A stretch of 23,393 nt of DNA from an uncultured Clostridia bacterium (GTDB taxonomy: Bacteria; Bacillota; Clostridia; UBA1381). The stretch lies in contig CAKSJU010000026.1 of the NCBI GenBank assembly GCA_934463455.1, positions 1 to 23,393 on the forward strand, read 5' to 3'. Each line of letters opens with the position of its first letter. The first letter of the stretch is position 1. The notes under the pieces are model-generated. The model was given only the letters and a program-made list of their open reading frames with translations. It was not told where the DNA came from and ran no database searches. A program made the translations under genes and the position numbers. Below are positions 14,827 through 21,851 of the stretch, piece by piece.

Positions 14827-14997
14827 TCATATTTGTTTTCTGACAATTGAATATTCGTCACCCGGTCTGAAATACGGACAATCTTTAAAGCTTCCCTCTA
14901 TAAACCGTCTCATTTCATCCTCGTCCAAGTCCATTATGCAAGTATATTGTTCATAATCCTCATCATACGTATAGTTCATACATTCTTCACAGTTCAT
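14827..14997 (-). CDS. Small Cys-containing acidic protein (DUF6472-like)
   Basis: A 56-residue reading frame: start MNCEECMNYTYDEDYEQY, end CPYFRPGDEYSIVRKQI. It has four cysteines (residues 3, 6, 20 and 40), which suggests a small metal-binding fold, and a very acidic centre (DLDEDEM). The sequence matches my memory of the Clostridia DUF6472 family, of unknown function. GGAGG lies 14 nt upstream of the ATG. It sits 36 nt after ispG and 37 nt before the preferred start of the ATP-grasp gene, on the same strand, so it is probably co-transcribed. Family membership is from memory, not from a search. Confidence 0.8.
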   Translation of the reverse strand: MNCEECMNYTYDEDYEQYTCIMDLDEDEMRRFIEGSFKDCPYFRPGDEYSIVRKQI

Positions 14998-15033
14998 AAA
15001 AAATTTTGTTTCCTCCGCAATGTTCCGCTTTTG

Positions 15034-16071
15034 TCAGAGCTTTTCAATTTCTGCCATAAGCTCATCTATAAGCCTGTTTTCCGGTACTTTTTTTAATATT
15101 TCTCCGCGTTTAAAAATCAAGCCCTCTCCTTTTCCGCCCGCAATTCCGACGTCGGCGTCGCGTGCTTCCCCCGGTCCGTTCACAACGCAGCCCATAACCG
15201 CTACTTTTATATCTTTATCAAGTCCCGAAATACGCTTTTCCACTTCGTTTGCAATAGAAATAAGGTCAATCTGCGTTCTTCCGCAGGTCGGACAGGACAC
15301 AATTTCAACTCCGCCCTTTTTCAGTCCCAAAACCTTTAATATATCCTTTGCCGCATAAACCTCATTTATCGGGTCGGCAGTAAGAGAAACTCTTATAGTG
15401 TCGCCTATTCCCTCGGATAAAAGAGTGCCTATTCCGACTGCCGATTTTATAATTCCTTTTCCCGGAGTTCCGGCTTCTGTAACGCCCACATGCAGCGGAA
15501 TGTCCGAAATCTTATCAAATTTTCTGTATGCTTCAATCATCGTCGGCACATCCGACATCTTCATCGATACAACAATATCCGAAAAATTCAGTTCATCCAG
15601 AATTTCCACATGTCTCAAAGCACTTTCCACCAGCGCGTCAGCTGTCGGTCTTTTATATTTTTCCAATATATCTTTTTCCAGCGAGCCGCCGTTTACACCT
15701 ATCCTAATAGGTATACCCTTGTCCTTTGCCATATCGGCAACAGCCTTTACTCTCTCTCGGCTGCCAATGTTTCCCGGATTTATTCTTATTTTATCCGCAC
15801 CGTTTTTCATACATTCCAGCGCAAGCCGATAATCAAAATGAATATCGCAAACAAGCGGAATATGTATTCCCGCTTTTATTTTTTTAACCGCTTCGGCAGC
15901 CTCCGCATCCGGCACCGCAACCCTTATTATTTCACATCCCGCCGCTTCAAGCTTTAAAATCTGCGCTATTGTGCTTTCGGGATTTCGAGTGTCGGTATTG
16001 GTCATCGATTGAATTGAAGCCGGATTGCCTCCGCCTATTTTTACATTTCCGACATTTACGCATCTCTTCAT
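15034..16071 (-). CDS. ispG: 4-hydroxy-3-methylbut-2-enyl diphosphate synthase (flavodoxin)
   Basis: IspG (GcpE) is the 4Fe-4S enzyme that converts MEcPP to HMBPP in the non-mevalonate isoprenoid pathway. It starts VNVGNVKIGGGNPASIQSMTNTDT, a family signature, with a TIM-barrel core and a C-terminal cluster-binding domain. The three cluster cysteines are in CPTCGRTQIDL and VMGCVVNGPGEA. The length of 345 residues is the short bacterial form. GGAGGA lies 9 nt upstream of ATG 16071. It follows dxr and rseP, the usual Clostridia order, though polC, often next, is not here. Confidence 0.96.
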   Translation of the reverse strand: MKRCVNVGNVKIGGGNPASIQSMTNTDTRNPESTIAQILKLEAAGCEIIRVAVPDAEAAEAVKKIKAGIHIPLVCDIHFDYRLALECMKNGADKIRINPGNIGSRERVKAVADMAKDKGIPIRIGVNGGSLEKDILEKYKRPTADALVESALRHVEILDELNFSDIVVSMKMSDVPTMIEAYRKFDKISDIPLHVGVTEAGTPGKGIIKSAVGIGTLLSEGIGDTIRVSLTADPINEVYAAKDILKVLGLKKGGVEIVSCPTCGRTQIDLISIANEVEKRISGLDKDIKVAVMGCVVNGPGEARDADVGIAGGKGEGLIFKRGEILKKVPENRLIDELMAEIEKL

Positions 16072-16101
16072 ATGTTTTCATCCTCCCAATCGGACATAAT
16101 C

Positions 16102-16160
16102 AGCCGAAAGATGCCGAAATTATGCTTTTTCAGGCAGATTCGGATTGCTTTCTTTCGGCT
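16102..16160. repeat. Inverted repeat in the rseP-ispG gap
   Basis: AGCCGAAAG (16102-16110) is the exact complement of CTTTCGGCT (16152-16160), enclosing about 41 nt that contain a second, imperfect CCGAAAT/ATTCGG pairing. It occupies much of the 100-nt gap between rseP and ispG. There is no U tract, so it is more likely an mRNA processing or folding element than a terminator. Confidence 0.45.
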
Positions 16161-16171
16161 AACCGTTCATA

Positions 16172-17317
16172 TTAAAACAATTTTTTTATATCAAAAAACA
16201 ATATCACCGCCGCAAATGCAAGCAGCAAAATCATTCCCACTGCATGTACAAGCCCCTCTTTATCGGGAGGCACTCTCCGCCTTGTGAATAGCTCAATCAA
16301 CAGAAAAAGCAGTCTTCCGCCGTCAAGTGCCGGTATCGGCAAAAGATTAAATACACCGAGATTGATTGTCAGCATTGCTACGAGATTGAGTACACTCTCC
16401 ACGCTGTAGCCCTTTGTGTGAACGGCAGTGTCTACCGCGGTTGCCACTCCGACAGGGCCTGAAAAATCTTCAATTCCCGCATCGCCTGTAAACAAATCTC
16501 CCAACGCTCCGTAAACCAGCTTTACAACAAAGCAAGTATAGGCATAAGCTTCATTCATCGAATTTTTTATGCCCGCTTTTTCTCTTACCGGAGTAAAGCC
16601 TATAATATATCTTTCACCCTCGCGCGTTTTTCCCGCATATTCGGCATATTGGTCTTTTATACTGTCATCAAAGGTAATATAGCTCTGTTTTTGAATACCG
16701 TTTATATCCGTAGTAACCGATACTCCGTTTTCGTCATATACATATTTTTCTTTTTCGAGCGACGGCATAAAGGAAAAATCCAGCTTTTCTCCGTCTCTTT
16801 TTACCGTTACGTCAATTTTTGTATCTTTATTTATATTTTCAAGATAATACGCAATATCATTGTAAAAATGTATTTTGTGCCCGTTTACGGCGATTATCCT
16901 ATCTCCCTCTTTTATCCCGCTCTCCGCCATATATGAGCGTTCTTCAATCATTTGAACTTTTGTTGTTACTATGGTTTTTCCCGCAAAAACAAGTCCCAAA
17001 AATATTATAAAACCGAGAATAAGATTTAAAACCGCTCCCGCGCAAATAACTATCATTCGTTTCCAAAGCTTTTGATTAGCGAACGCGGTTTTGCTTTCGG
17101 TATCCTCATCCTCCCCCTCAAGGCGGCAGTATCCGCCTATCGGAAAGGCACGTATCGAATATTGAGTGTCTCCTTTTACCCACGAAAAAATTTCCGGTCC
17201 CATACCTATCGAAAATTCAAAAACACCCACCCCCGATAATTTTGCGGCGACAAAATGTCCGAATTCATGCAATGATATAAGAACAAGAAATATTAAAACA
17301 GTTACAACTATTGTCAA
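16172..17317 (-). CDS. rseP: Site-2 intramembrane zinc metalloprotease RseP/RasP
   Basis: Membrane-embedded protease that cleaves anti-sigma factors and leftover signal peptides. The zinc motif HEFGH is in the first helix (about residues 17-21), a PDZ domain sits near residues 100-190 (EGDRIIAVNGHKI), and the third ligand motif is LLPIPALDGGRLLF. The C-terminus is hydrophobic. Length is 381 residues. The start is uncertain: there is no in-frame ATG between the dxr stop and the first helix. TTG 17317 gives MTIVVTVLIF; ATT 17323 is an alternative with better spacing from GGAAAGGA. Two ATGs overlapping the dxr stop (17333, 17330) are out of frame by one base. Confidence 0.92.
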   Translation of the reverse strand: MTIVVTVLIFLVLISLHEFGHFVAAKLSGVGVFEFSIGMGPEIFSWVKGDTQYSIRAFPIGGYCRLEGEDEDTESKTAFANQKLWKRMIVICAGAVLNLILGFIIFLGLVFAGKTIVTTKVQMIEERSYMAESGIKEGDRIIAVNGHKIHFYNDIAYYLENINKDTKIDVTVKRDGEKLDFSFMPSLEKEKYVYDENGVSVTTDINGIQKQSYITFDDSIKDQYAEYAGKTREGERYIIGFTPVREKAGIKNSMNEAYAYTCFVVKLVYGALGDLFTGDAGIEDFSGPVGVATAVDTAVHTKGYSVESVLNLVAMLTINLGVFNLLPIPALDGGRLLFLLIELFTRRRVPPDKEGLVHAVGMILLLAFAAVILFFDIKKLF

Positions 17318-17329
17318 TAAAATAAGCCA

Positions 17330-18499
17330 TCATTCCTTTCCTGCGGCGACGGATTTTTTCACATATTCTCTTGCTTCTTTGTCGGTATTCAGAATATCCT
17401 CAAGCGTAGGATTGTCTATCCGCGGAAGTTTTTGCATAGCTTCCCCGATTTTTTCCGATATATCCAAATATCCTATTTTCTTATTCATAAACATCTCAAC
17501 CGCCGCTTCATCCGCGCTGTTGAAAATACATGGAAGATTTCCGCCTTTTTTGCCTGCCTCATAAGCAAGCTTCAATGCAAAAAACGTGTCGGTGTCCGGC
17601 TTTTCAAAGGTAAGTGACGAATATTTCGAAAAATCAAGCTCATTTTCCGTCATCGGCTTTCTGTACGGATAGGTAATCGCATATTGAATCGGAAGTCTCA
17701 TATCAGGAGCACCAAGCTGTGCTATAATCCCGTTATCCGTAAATTCCACCATCGAATGAACAACACTCTGTCTGTGAACAAGCACTTCAATGTCCGATAC
17801 ATCCACACCGAAAAGCCATTTCGCTTCAATCACTTCAAGTCCCTTATTTACAAGAGTCGAAGAATCAATTGTCACTTTCGCACCCATAACCCAATTCGGA
17901 TGCTTTAAAGCTTGCTCCGGAGTAATATCTTTCAGTTCATTTTTTGTTTTCCCGAAAAAAGGTCCGCCCGAAGCGGTAAGAAGAATTTTTTTTATTTCTT
18001 TTTTGTCACGGCAGCCTTGCAGCGACTGAAATATTGCCGAATGCTCGCTGTCAACCGGAAGTATTGCAGAATTATATTCTTTCGCAAGCTTTGTAACTAT
18101 ATGCCCCGCCGTTACCATGGTCTCTTTATTTGCAAGTGCTATGTTCTTGCCGCATTTTATTGCATTTATTGTCGGTCTCAGACCTGATATGCCGACCACA
18201 GCGGTAACAACGGTCTTTGCCTCTTTTTCACAGGCAGTCTCGCAAAGTCCTTCTTCTCCCGAAACAACCTTTATATCAGTATCGGCAAGCTTAATTTTTA
18301 AAGCTTTCGCCGCGTCTTCATTCACCGCGCAGACAATCCTCGGCTTAAATTCTCTTGCTTGCTTTTCCAAAAGCTCAACATTGGAATATGCCGAAAGTGC
18401 CGTTATTTTTATTCCCGGGCAGGTTCTCGCTGTCTCAAGAGTTTGCGTACCTATTGAGCCTGTTGACCCGATTATTGATATTTTATGTTCTGTTTGCAA
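17330..18499 (-). CDS. dxr: 1-deoxy-D-xylulose-5-phosphate reductoisomerase
   Basis: Dxr (IspC) converts DXP to MEP with NADPH, the committed step of the MEP isoprenoid pathway. Motifs seen: the NADPH-binding IGSTGSIGTQTLE, ALANKETMV, LPVDSEHSAIFQ, ASGGPF, MGAKVTIDSSTLVNKGLEVIEA and LVHRQSVVHSMVEF. Length is 389 residues. The start codon is TTG 18499, with GAAAGG 14 nt upstream. An ATG at 18512 right after that site is out of frame by one base. The gene follows cdsA by 35 nt and precedes rseP, which continues in the same frame after a single TGA. Confidence 0.95.
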   Translation of the reverse strand: MQTEHKISIIGSTGSIGTQTLETARTCPGIKITALSAYSNVELLEKQAREFKPRIVCAVNEDAAKALKIKLADTDIKVVSGEEGLCETACEKEAKTVVTAVVGISGLRPTINAIKCGKNIALANKETMVTAGHIVTKLAKEYNSAILPVDSEHSAIFQSLQGCRDKKEIKKILLTASGGPFFGKTKNELKDITPEQALKHPNWVMGAKVTIDSSTLVNKGLEVIEAKWLFGVDVSDIEVLVHRQSVVHSMVEFTDNGIIAQLGAPDMRLPIQYAITYPYRKPMTENELDFSKYSSLTFEKPDTDTFFALKLAYEAGKKGGNLPCIFNSADEAAVEMFMNKKIGYLDISEKIGEAMQKLPRIDNPTLEDILNTDKEAREYVKKSVAAGKE

Positions 18500-18534
18500 T
18501 TTTATTACCCATACCTTTCACAATAATATATTTT

Positions 18535-19338
18535 TCAACCCACAAGTTTATTAAAATATATAAAGAAATACAGCACCATAGGCGATATAAATACAACGCT
18601 GTCAAATCTGTCCATTATTCCGCCGTGACCCGGCAATATAGTCCCGAAATCTTTAACGCCGCAATCTCTTTTTATTCCCGAAGCGGTCAGGTCTCCTATC
18701 TGTGAAAAAACCGACGCTATAACCGCAAGAACGCTCATGCCGACATAGCTTGCTCCGCCCACATAATCAATTCCGATAATCTTCCTGAGAAATGCCAGAT
18801 ATGCACATGCCAGAATTACCGAACAAATAACTCCGCCAATCGCTCCTTCAACTGTTTTTTTAGGACTTACTTTGGGAATTAATTTGTGCTTTCCGAAAGC
18901 TTTTCCCGAAAAATATGCTCCGGTATCCGTGCCCCATGCAAACAGAAATACCAGGAATACGGCTTCAATTCCGAATTCTGTTCTAAGACGTATCAAAGCT
19001 CCGAAAAACAAAGTTATAAAATATGTAATAAATGCAGCGGAATAAATGTCTTTATAGGTATATTTTGTATGCAGCAATACACCGGCAGACATATAAATCA
19101 TTACCGAAAGAATAAGCACAAAAACAGTATTGTCAAAAATCAATCCGAAAAGCACCGCCGCTGCCGATGCCAGGCTTAACGCGAAAATTTCTTTTCCGCA
19201 TTTTATTGCATTTAAAACCTCGCACAGCGCAAGCAGCAAAACAATCGACACAGCTGCCGTAAATACGCCCTCGCCCGCAAAAAGTGCGGCAAAAAATATT
19301 ACCAATCCCACTGCCGAAGTAAGTATTCTTTGTAACAT
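18535..19338 (-). CDS. cdsA: Phosphatidate cytidylyltransferase
   Basis: CdsA makes CDP-diacylglycerol from phosphatidate and CTP, the branch point of phospholipid synthesis. It is an integral membrane protein of 267 residues with about seven or eight helices. The family signature SGIKRDCGVKDFGTILPGHGGIMDRFDS is at residues 215-245, and KVSPKKTVEGAIGG is at the cytoplasmic loop before it. ATG 19338 has GGAAAGG 10 nt upstream. It lies 78 nt after uppS, the conserved Firmicutes order. Confidence 0.95.
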   Translation of the reverse strand: MLQRILTSAVGLVIFFAALFAGEGVFTAAVSIVLLLALCEVLNAIKCGKEIFALSLASAAAVLFGLIFDNTVFVLILSVMIYMSAGVLLHTKYTYKDIYSAAFITYFITLFFGALIRLRTEFGIEAVFLVFLFAWGTDTGAYFSGKAFGKHKLIPKVSPKKTVEGAIGGVICSVILACAYLAFLRKIIGIDYVGGASYVGMSVLAVIASVFSQIGDLTASGIKRDCGVKDFGTILPGHGGIMDRFDSVVFISPMVLYFFIYFNKLVG

Positions 19339-19416
19339 AATTATATATCCTTTCCGCCCTCAAAATATTTTACGGAATAAATCCGACGTCTGCTAAAATG
19401 TGGGGCATCTGCGTTT

Positions 19417-20154
19417 TTATATGCCTCCGAATCGCCGTCCCCTCTTCTGAAAATCCGCAATTGCTTCATACAAATCCTTAACCCCGAAATCCGGCCAAAG
19501 CTTATCCGTAAACCAAAATTCCGAATAAGCCGCCTGCCAAAGCAGGAAATTGCTAAGTCTTTCTTCCCCGCTCGTTCGAATTATCAAATCCGGATCGGGT
19601 TGGTTTTTTGTATAGAGATGTTCGGATATTGTTTTTGCCGATATATCATGCGGATCAAGCACTCCGTTTTTGACCTCCTCGGCAATTTGCTCCGCCGCAT
19701 GAACTATCTCTTCTCTCGCTCCGTAATTTAAAGCTATATTCATAACTATTCCGCTGTTTTTTTCGGTAAACTTCTCTGTTTTTACAATTTGCTCTCTGAT
19801 TTCTTCCGAAAGCTCCGCTCTTGAGCCTATGGCACGTATCACCACATTTTCCCCCGCAAGCGTGTTTTCCGCATCTTTTAAATAATTCAAAAGCAAATTC
19901 ATAAGGTAATCGACTTCATCCTTCGGTCTTTTCCAGTTTTCCGTCGAAAAAGCATAAACCGTTATGTATTTTATACCTATTTTATTACATTCGGTAACAA
20001 TTTTTTTTAAAGTATCGGCACCTTTTGAATGTCCCGCACTGCGCGGAAGTCCTCTCTTTTTTGCCCATCTGCCGTTTCCGTCCATTATCACGCCGATATG
20101 AGAAGGCAAATTCGAAAAATCCACTTCCTGTTTTATTTTATTCTTAAAAAACAT
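19417..20154 (-). CDS. uppS: Undecaprenyl diphosphate synthase
   Basis: Cis-prenyltransferase that condenses eight IPP units onto FPP to make the lipid carrier for peptidoglycan. HIGVIMDGNGRWAKKRGLPRSAGH near the N-terminus holds the catalytic Asp, VYAFSTENWKRP follows, and DLIIRTSGEERLSNFLLWQAAYSE is the C-terminal IPP-binding region. Length is 245 residues. ATG 20154 has GAGGA 9 nt upstream. It is the first gene after the frr terminator, so it likely has its own promoter in 20155-20208. Confidence 0.96.
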   Translation of the reverse strand: MFFKNKIKQEVDFSNLPSHIGVIMDGNGRWAKKRGLPRSAGHSKGADTLKKIVTECNKIGIKYITVYAFSTENWKRPKDEVDYLMNLLLNYLKDAENTLAGENVVIRAIGSRAELSEEIREQIVKTEKFTEKNSGIVMNIALNYGAREEIVHAAEQIAEEVKNGVLDPHDISAKTISEHLYTKNQPDPDLIIRTSGEERLSNFLLWQAAYSEFWFTDKLWPDFGVKDLYEAIADFQKRGRRFGGI

Positions 20155-20177
20155 ATGTTATTATCCTCAGCTATCCT

Positions 20178-20208
20178 ATTTTAAAATATCTCATCCGAAA
20201 AATTTCAA
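20178..20208 (-). promoter_or_regulatory. Weak promoter candidate for uppS and downstream genes
   Basis: TTGAAA (20208-20203) is followed by TTTAAA after 17 bp (20185-20180) or TAAAAT after 19 bp (20183-20178) on the minus strand. It is immediately downstream of the frr terminator. The match is modest, but a promoter is needed somewhere here. Confidence 0.35.
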
Positions 20209-20238
20209 AAAGGCGGTGTACTTTTTATACACCGCCTT
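20206..20238 (-). terminator. Terminator after frr
   Basis: AAGGCGGTGTA (20210-20220) pairs perfectly with TACACCGCCTT (20228-20238) with a 7-nt loop. On the minus strand it is followed by TTTTTGAAATTTTT. It starts 12 nt after the frr stop and separates pyrH-frr from the uppS group. Confidence 0.9.
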
Positions 20239-20250
20239 CGGCGTCGGCTA

Positions 20251-20802
20251 TCAAACCTCAAGGATTTCTTTTTCCTTTGCGGCTGTTATCTCATCTATTT
20301 CTTTAACATACTTGTCTGTCATGGTCTGAATATCTTTTTCGATTCCCTTTAAATCGTCTTCCGTAATTTCCGCTTTCTTTTTCTTATCCTTATAAGCGTC
20401 CATAGCGTCACGGCGGGCATTTCTTATTTGTACCTTAGCTTCCTCGCTGTATTTTTTAACGGTTTTAACAAGCTCTTTTCTTCTTTCTTCCGTAAGCGGA
20501 GGGAAATTCAAACGAATTACCTTGCCGTCGTTTTGAGGTGCTATACCTATATCGGATTTTAAAATTGCTTTTTCAACCTCTTTTAAAACCGATACATCCC
20601 ACGGCTGAATAACGAGCATTCTCGGCTCGGGTGAAGATATAGACCCAATCTGTGCAACCGGAGTCATTGTTCCGTAGTAATCTATTGCAATTTTATCAAG
20701 TATCGTTGCATTCGCTCTGCCGGCACGGATCGTTTTTAATTCACCCGCAAAGCCCTCTATTCTTTTATTCATTTTTTCTTCAATTTCAGGATATTTTCCC
20801 AT
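20251..20802 (-). CDS. frr: Ribosome recycling factor
   Basis: RRF splits post-termination ribosomes together with EF-G. The 183-residue protein shows LKTIRAGRANATILDKI, DYYGTMTPVAQIGSISSPEPRMLVIQPWD, LNFPPLTEERRKELVK and RNARRDAMD, all canonical. ATG 20802 has AAGGAGG 8 nt upstream, a near-perfect ribosome-binding site; the upstream in-frame ATG at 20835 has none. It lies 135 nt after pyrH in the conserved pyrH-frr pair. The gap has only weak pairing. Confidence 0.97.
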   Translation of the reverse strand: MGKYPEIEEKMNKRIEGFAGELKTIRAGRANATILDKIAIDYYGTMTPVAQIGSISSPEPRMLVIQPWDVSVLKEVEKAILKSDIGIAPQNDGKVIRLNFPPLTEERRKELVKTVKKYSEEAKVQIRNARRDAMDAYKDKKKKAEITEDDLKGIEKDIQTMTDKYVKEIDEITAAKEKEILEV

Positions 20803-20937
20803 TATAATGACCTCCTTATTTTTCTTGATTTTCAAATAATTGTAAAACTAAAGCTTCACTTTTAAATCGCTTTATCGGAAATGGCGCACATGTCGTCATT
20901 TTTGACTGCATGTCATAGGTTAGCAAGCACGGTATCC

Positions 20938-21660
20938 TTACTTCCGATTGCCGTCTACCGTAACAAGCGTTCCTATTTTTTCGCCTTTTACGGCGCGGAC
21001 AATGTTTTTCGCATCGTCAAGTCCGAATACCAAAATCGGCATATCGTTGTCGCGGCACATTGAAGCCGCTGTTGAATCCATAACTCCGAGCTCTTTTCCC
21101 AAAATATCGTTAAACGAAAGTGAATCGAATTTTTTTGCATTCGGATTTACATTCGGGTCGGAATCATATACGGCATCAACTTTTTTCGCAAGTAAAATAA
21201 TGTCCGCTTCGGTCTCTACCGCTCTTAATGCGGCAGCTGTATCGGTCGACATGAACGGATTACCTGTACCGCATCCGAAAATTACCACTCTGCCCTTTTC
21301 CAAATGTCTTATGGCTTTACTTCTTATATACGGCTCTGCAATTGCTCTCATTTCTATCGCTGTCTGAACTCTTGTCTCCACTCCCGCATTCTCCATTGCC
21401 GAACAAAGAGCAAGTGCATTGATTGTGGTCGCCAGCATTCCCATATGGTCAGCTCTCGTCCTGTCCATATTTTCTCCGCTTCTGCCTCTCCAGAAGTTTC
21501 CGCCTCCGACAACTATCGATACTTCAACACCCATATCAACAATTTGCTTTATATTTTTTGAAATATCCGCAATCGTTTCTTCATTAAGTCCAAATCGGTT
21601 TTCCCCCGCCAGAGCCTCTCCGCTCACTTTTAAGAGTACACGCTTATATTTTGCGCCCAT
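20938..21660 (-). CDS. pyrH: Uridylate kinase (UMP kinase)
   Basis: PyrH phosphorylates UMP to UDP in pyrimidine nucleotide synthesis. It is an amino-acid-kinase-fold hexamer of 240 residues. Motifs are VLLKVSGEALAG, VVGGGNFWRG, DHMGMLATTINA, GCGTGNPFMSTDTAA and DSTAASMC. ATG 21660 has AGGAGG 6 nt upstream; the earlier in-frame ATG at 21687 lies in the leader. It has a consensus-like promoter and is divergent from the MATE exporter. Confidence 0.97.
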   Translation of the reverse strand: MGAKYKRVLLKVSGEALAGENRFGLNEETIADISKNIKQIVDMGVEVSIVVGGGNFWRGRSGENMDRTRADHMGMLATTINALALCSAMENAGVETRVQTAIEMRAIAEPYIRSKAIRHLEKGRVVIFGCGTGNPFMSTDTAAALRAVETEADIILLAKKVDAVYDSDPNVNPNAKKFDSLSFNDILGKELGVMDSTAASMCRDNDMPILVFGLDDAKNIVRAVKGEKIGTLVTVDGNRK

Positions 21661-21700
21661 AACTTTCCTCCTGTAAAAAAAATTCATATTAATTTATATA

Positions 21701-21729
21701 ATTATACCATGTTTTCAAAACATTTGCAA
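21701..21729 (-). promoter_or_regulatory. pyrH promoter with a palindrome in the spacer
   Basis: TTGCAA (21729-21724), 17-bp spacer, TATAAT (21706-21701) on the minus strand. Fifteen of the 17 spacer bases (21709-21723) are a perfect palindrome, ATGTTTT-C-AAAACAT, a position where a repressor would block RNA polymerase. Confidence 0.7.
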
Positions 21730-21745
21730 TAGCAATTTCATTTTA

Positions 21746-21773
21746 TTTTACAAAATGTTTTACAATTAACTAA
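21746..21773. repeat. Tandem TTTTACAA sites between pyrH and the MATE gene
   Basis: TTTTACAA occurs at 21746-21753 and 21758-21765, 12 bp apart. The second extends to TTTTACAATTAACTAA, identical over 16 bases to 9091-9106. A TTTTACAA pair with the same 12-bp spacing is at 3251-3270. It may be a regulator site or only AT-rich coincidence. Confidence 0.4.
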
Positions 21774-21786
21774 TTTCAACTTTCTC

Positions 21787-21815
21787 TTTACAAATCAGCA
21801 TAAAACTGTTATAAT
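21787..21815 (+). promoter_or_regulatory. Sigma-A promoter for the MATE exporter
   Basis: TTTACA (21787-21792), 17-bp spacer, TATAAT (21810-21815), giving a leader of about 30 nt before the ATG at 21852. Confidence 0.8.
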
Positions 21816-21851
21816 GATACCGGACTTTTTAAATTATGAAAGGAAAACGAT

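Noticed and set aside
20803..20937. Regulatory RNA between pyrH and frr
   Set aside because: Only very short pairings (GTCA/TGAC) seen; ordinary intercistronic gap.
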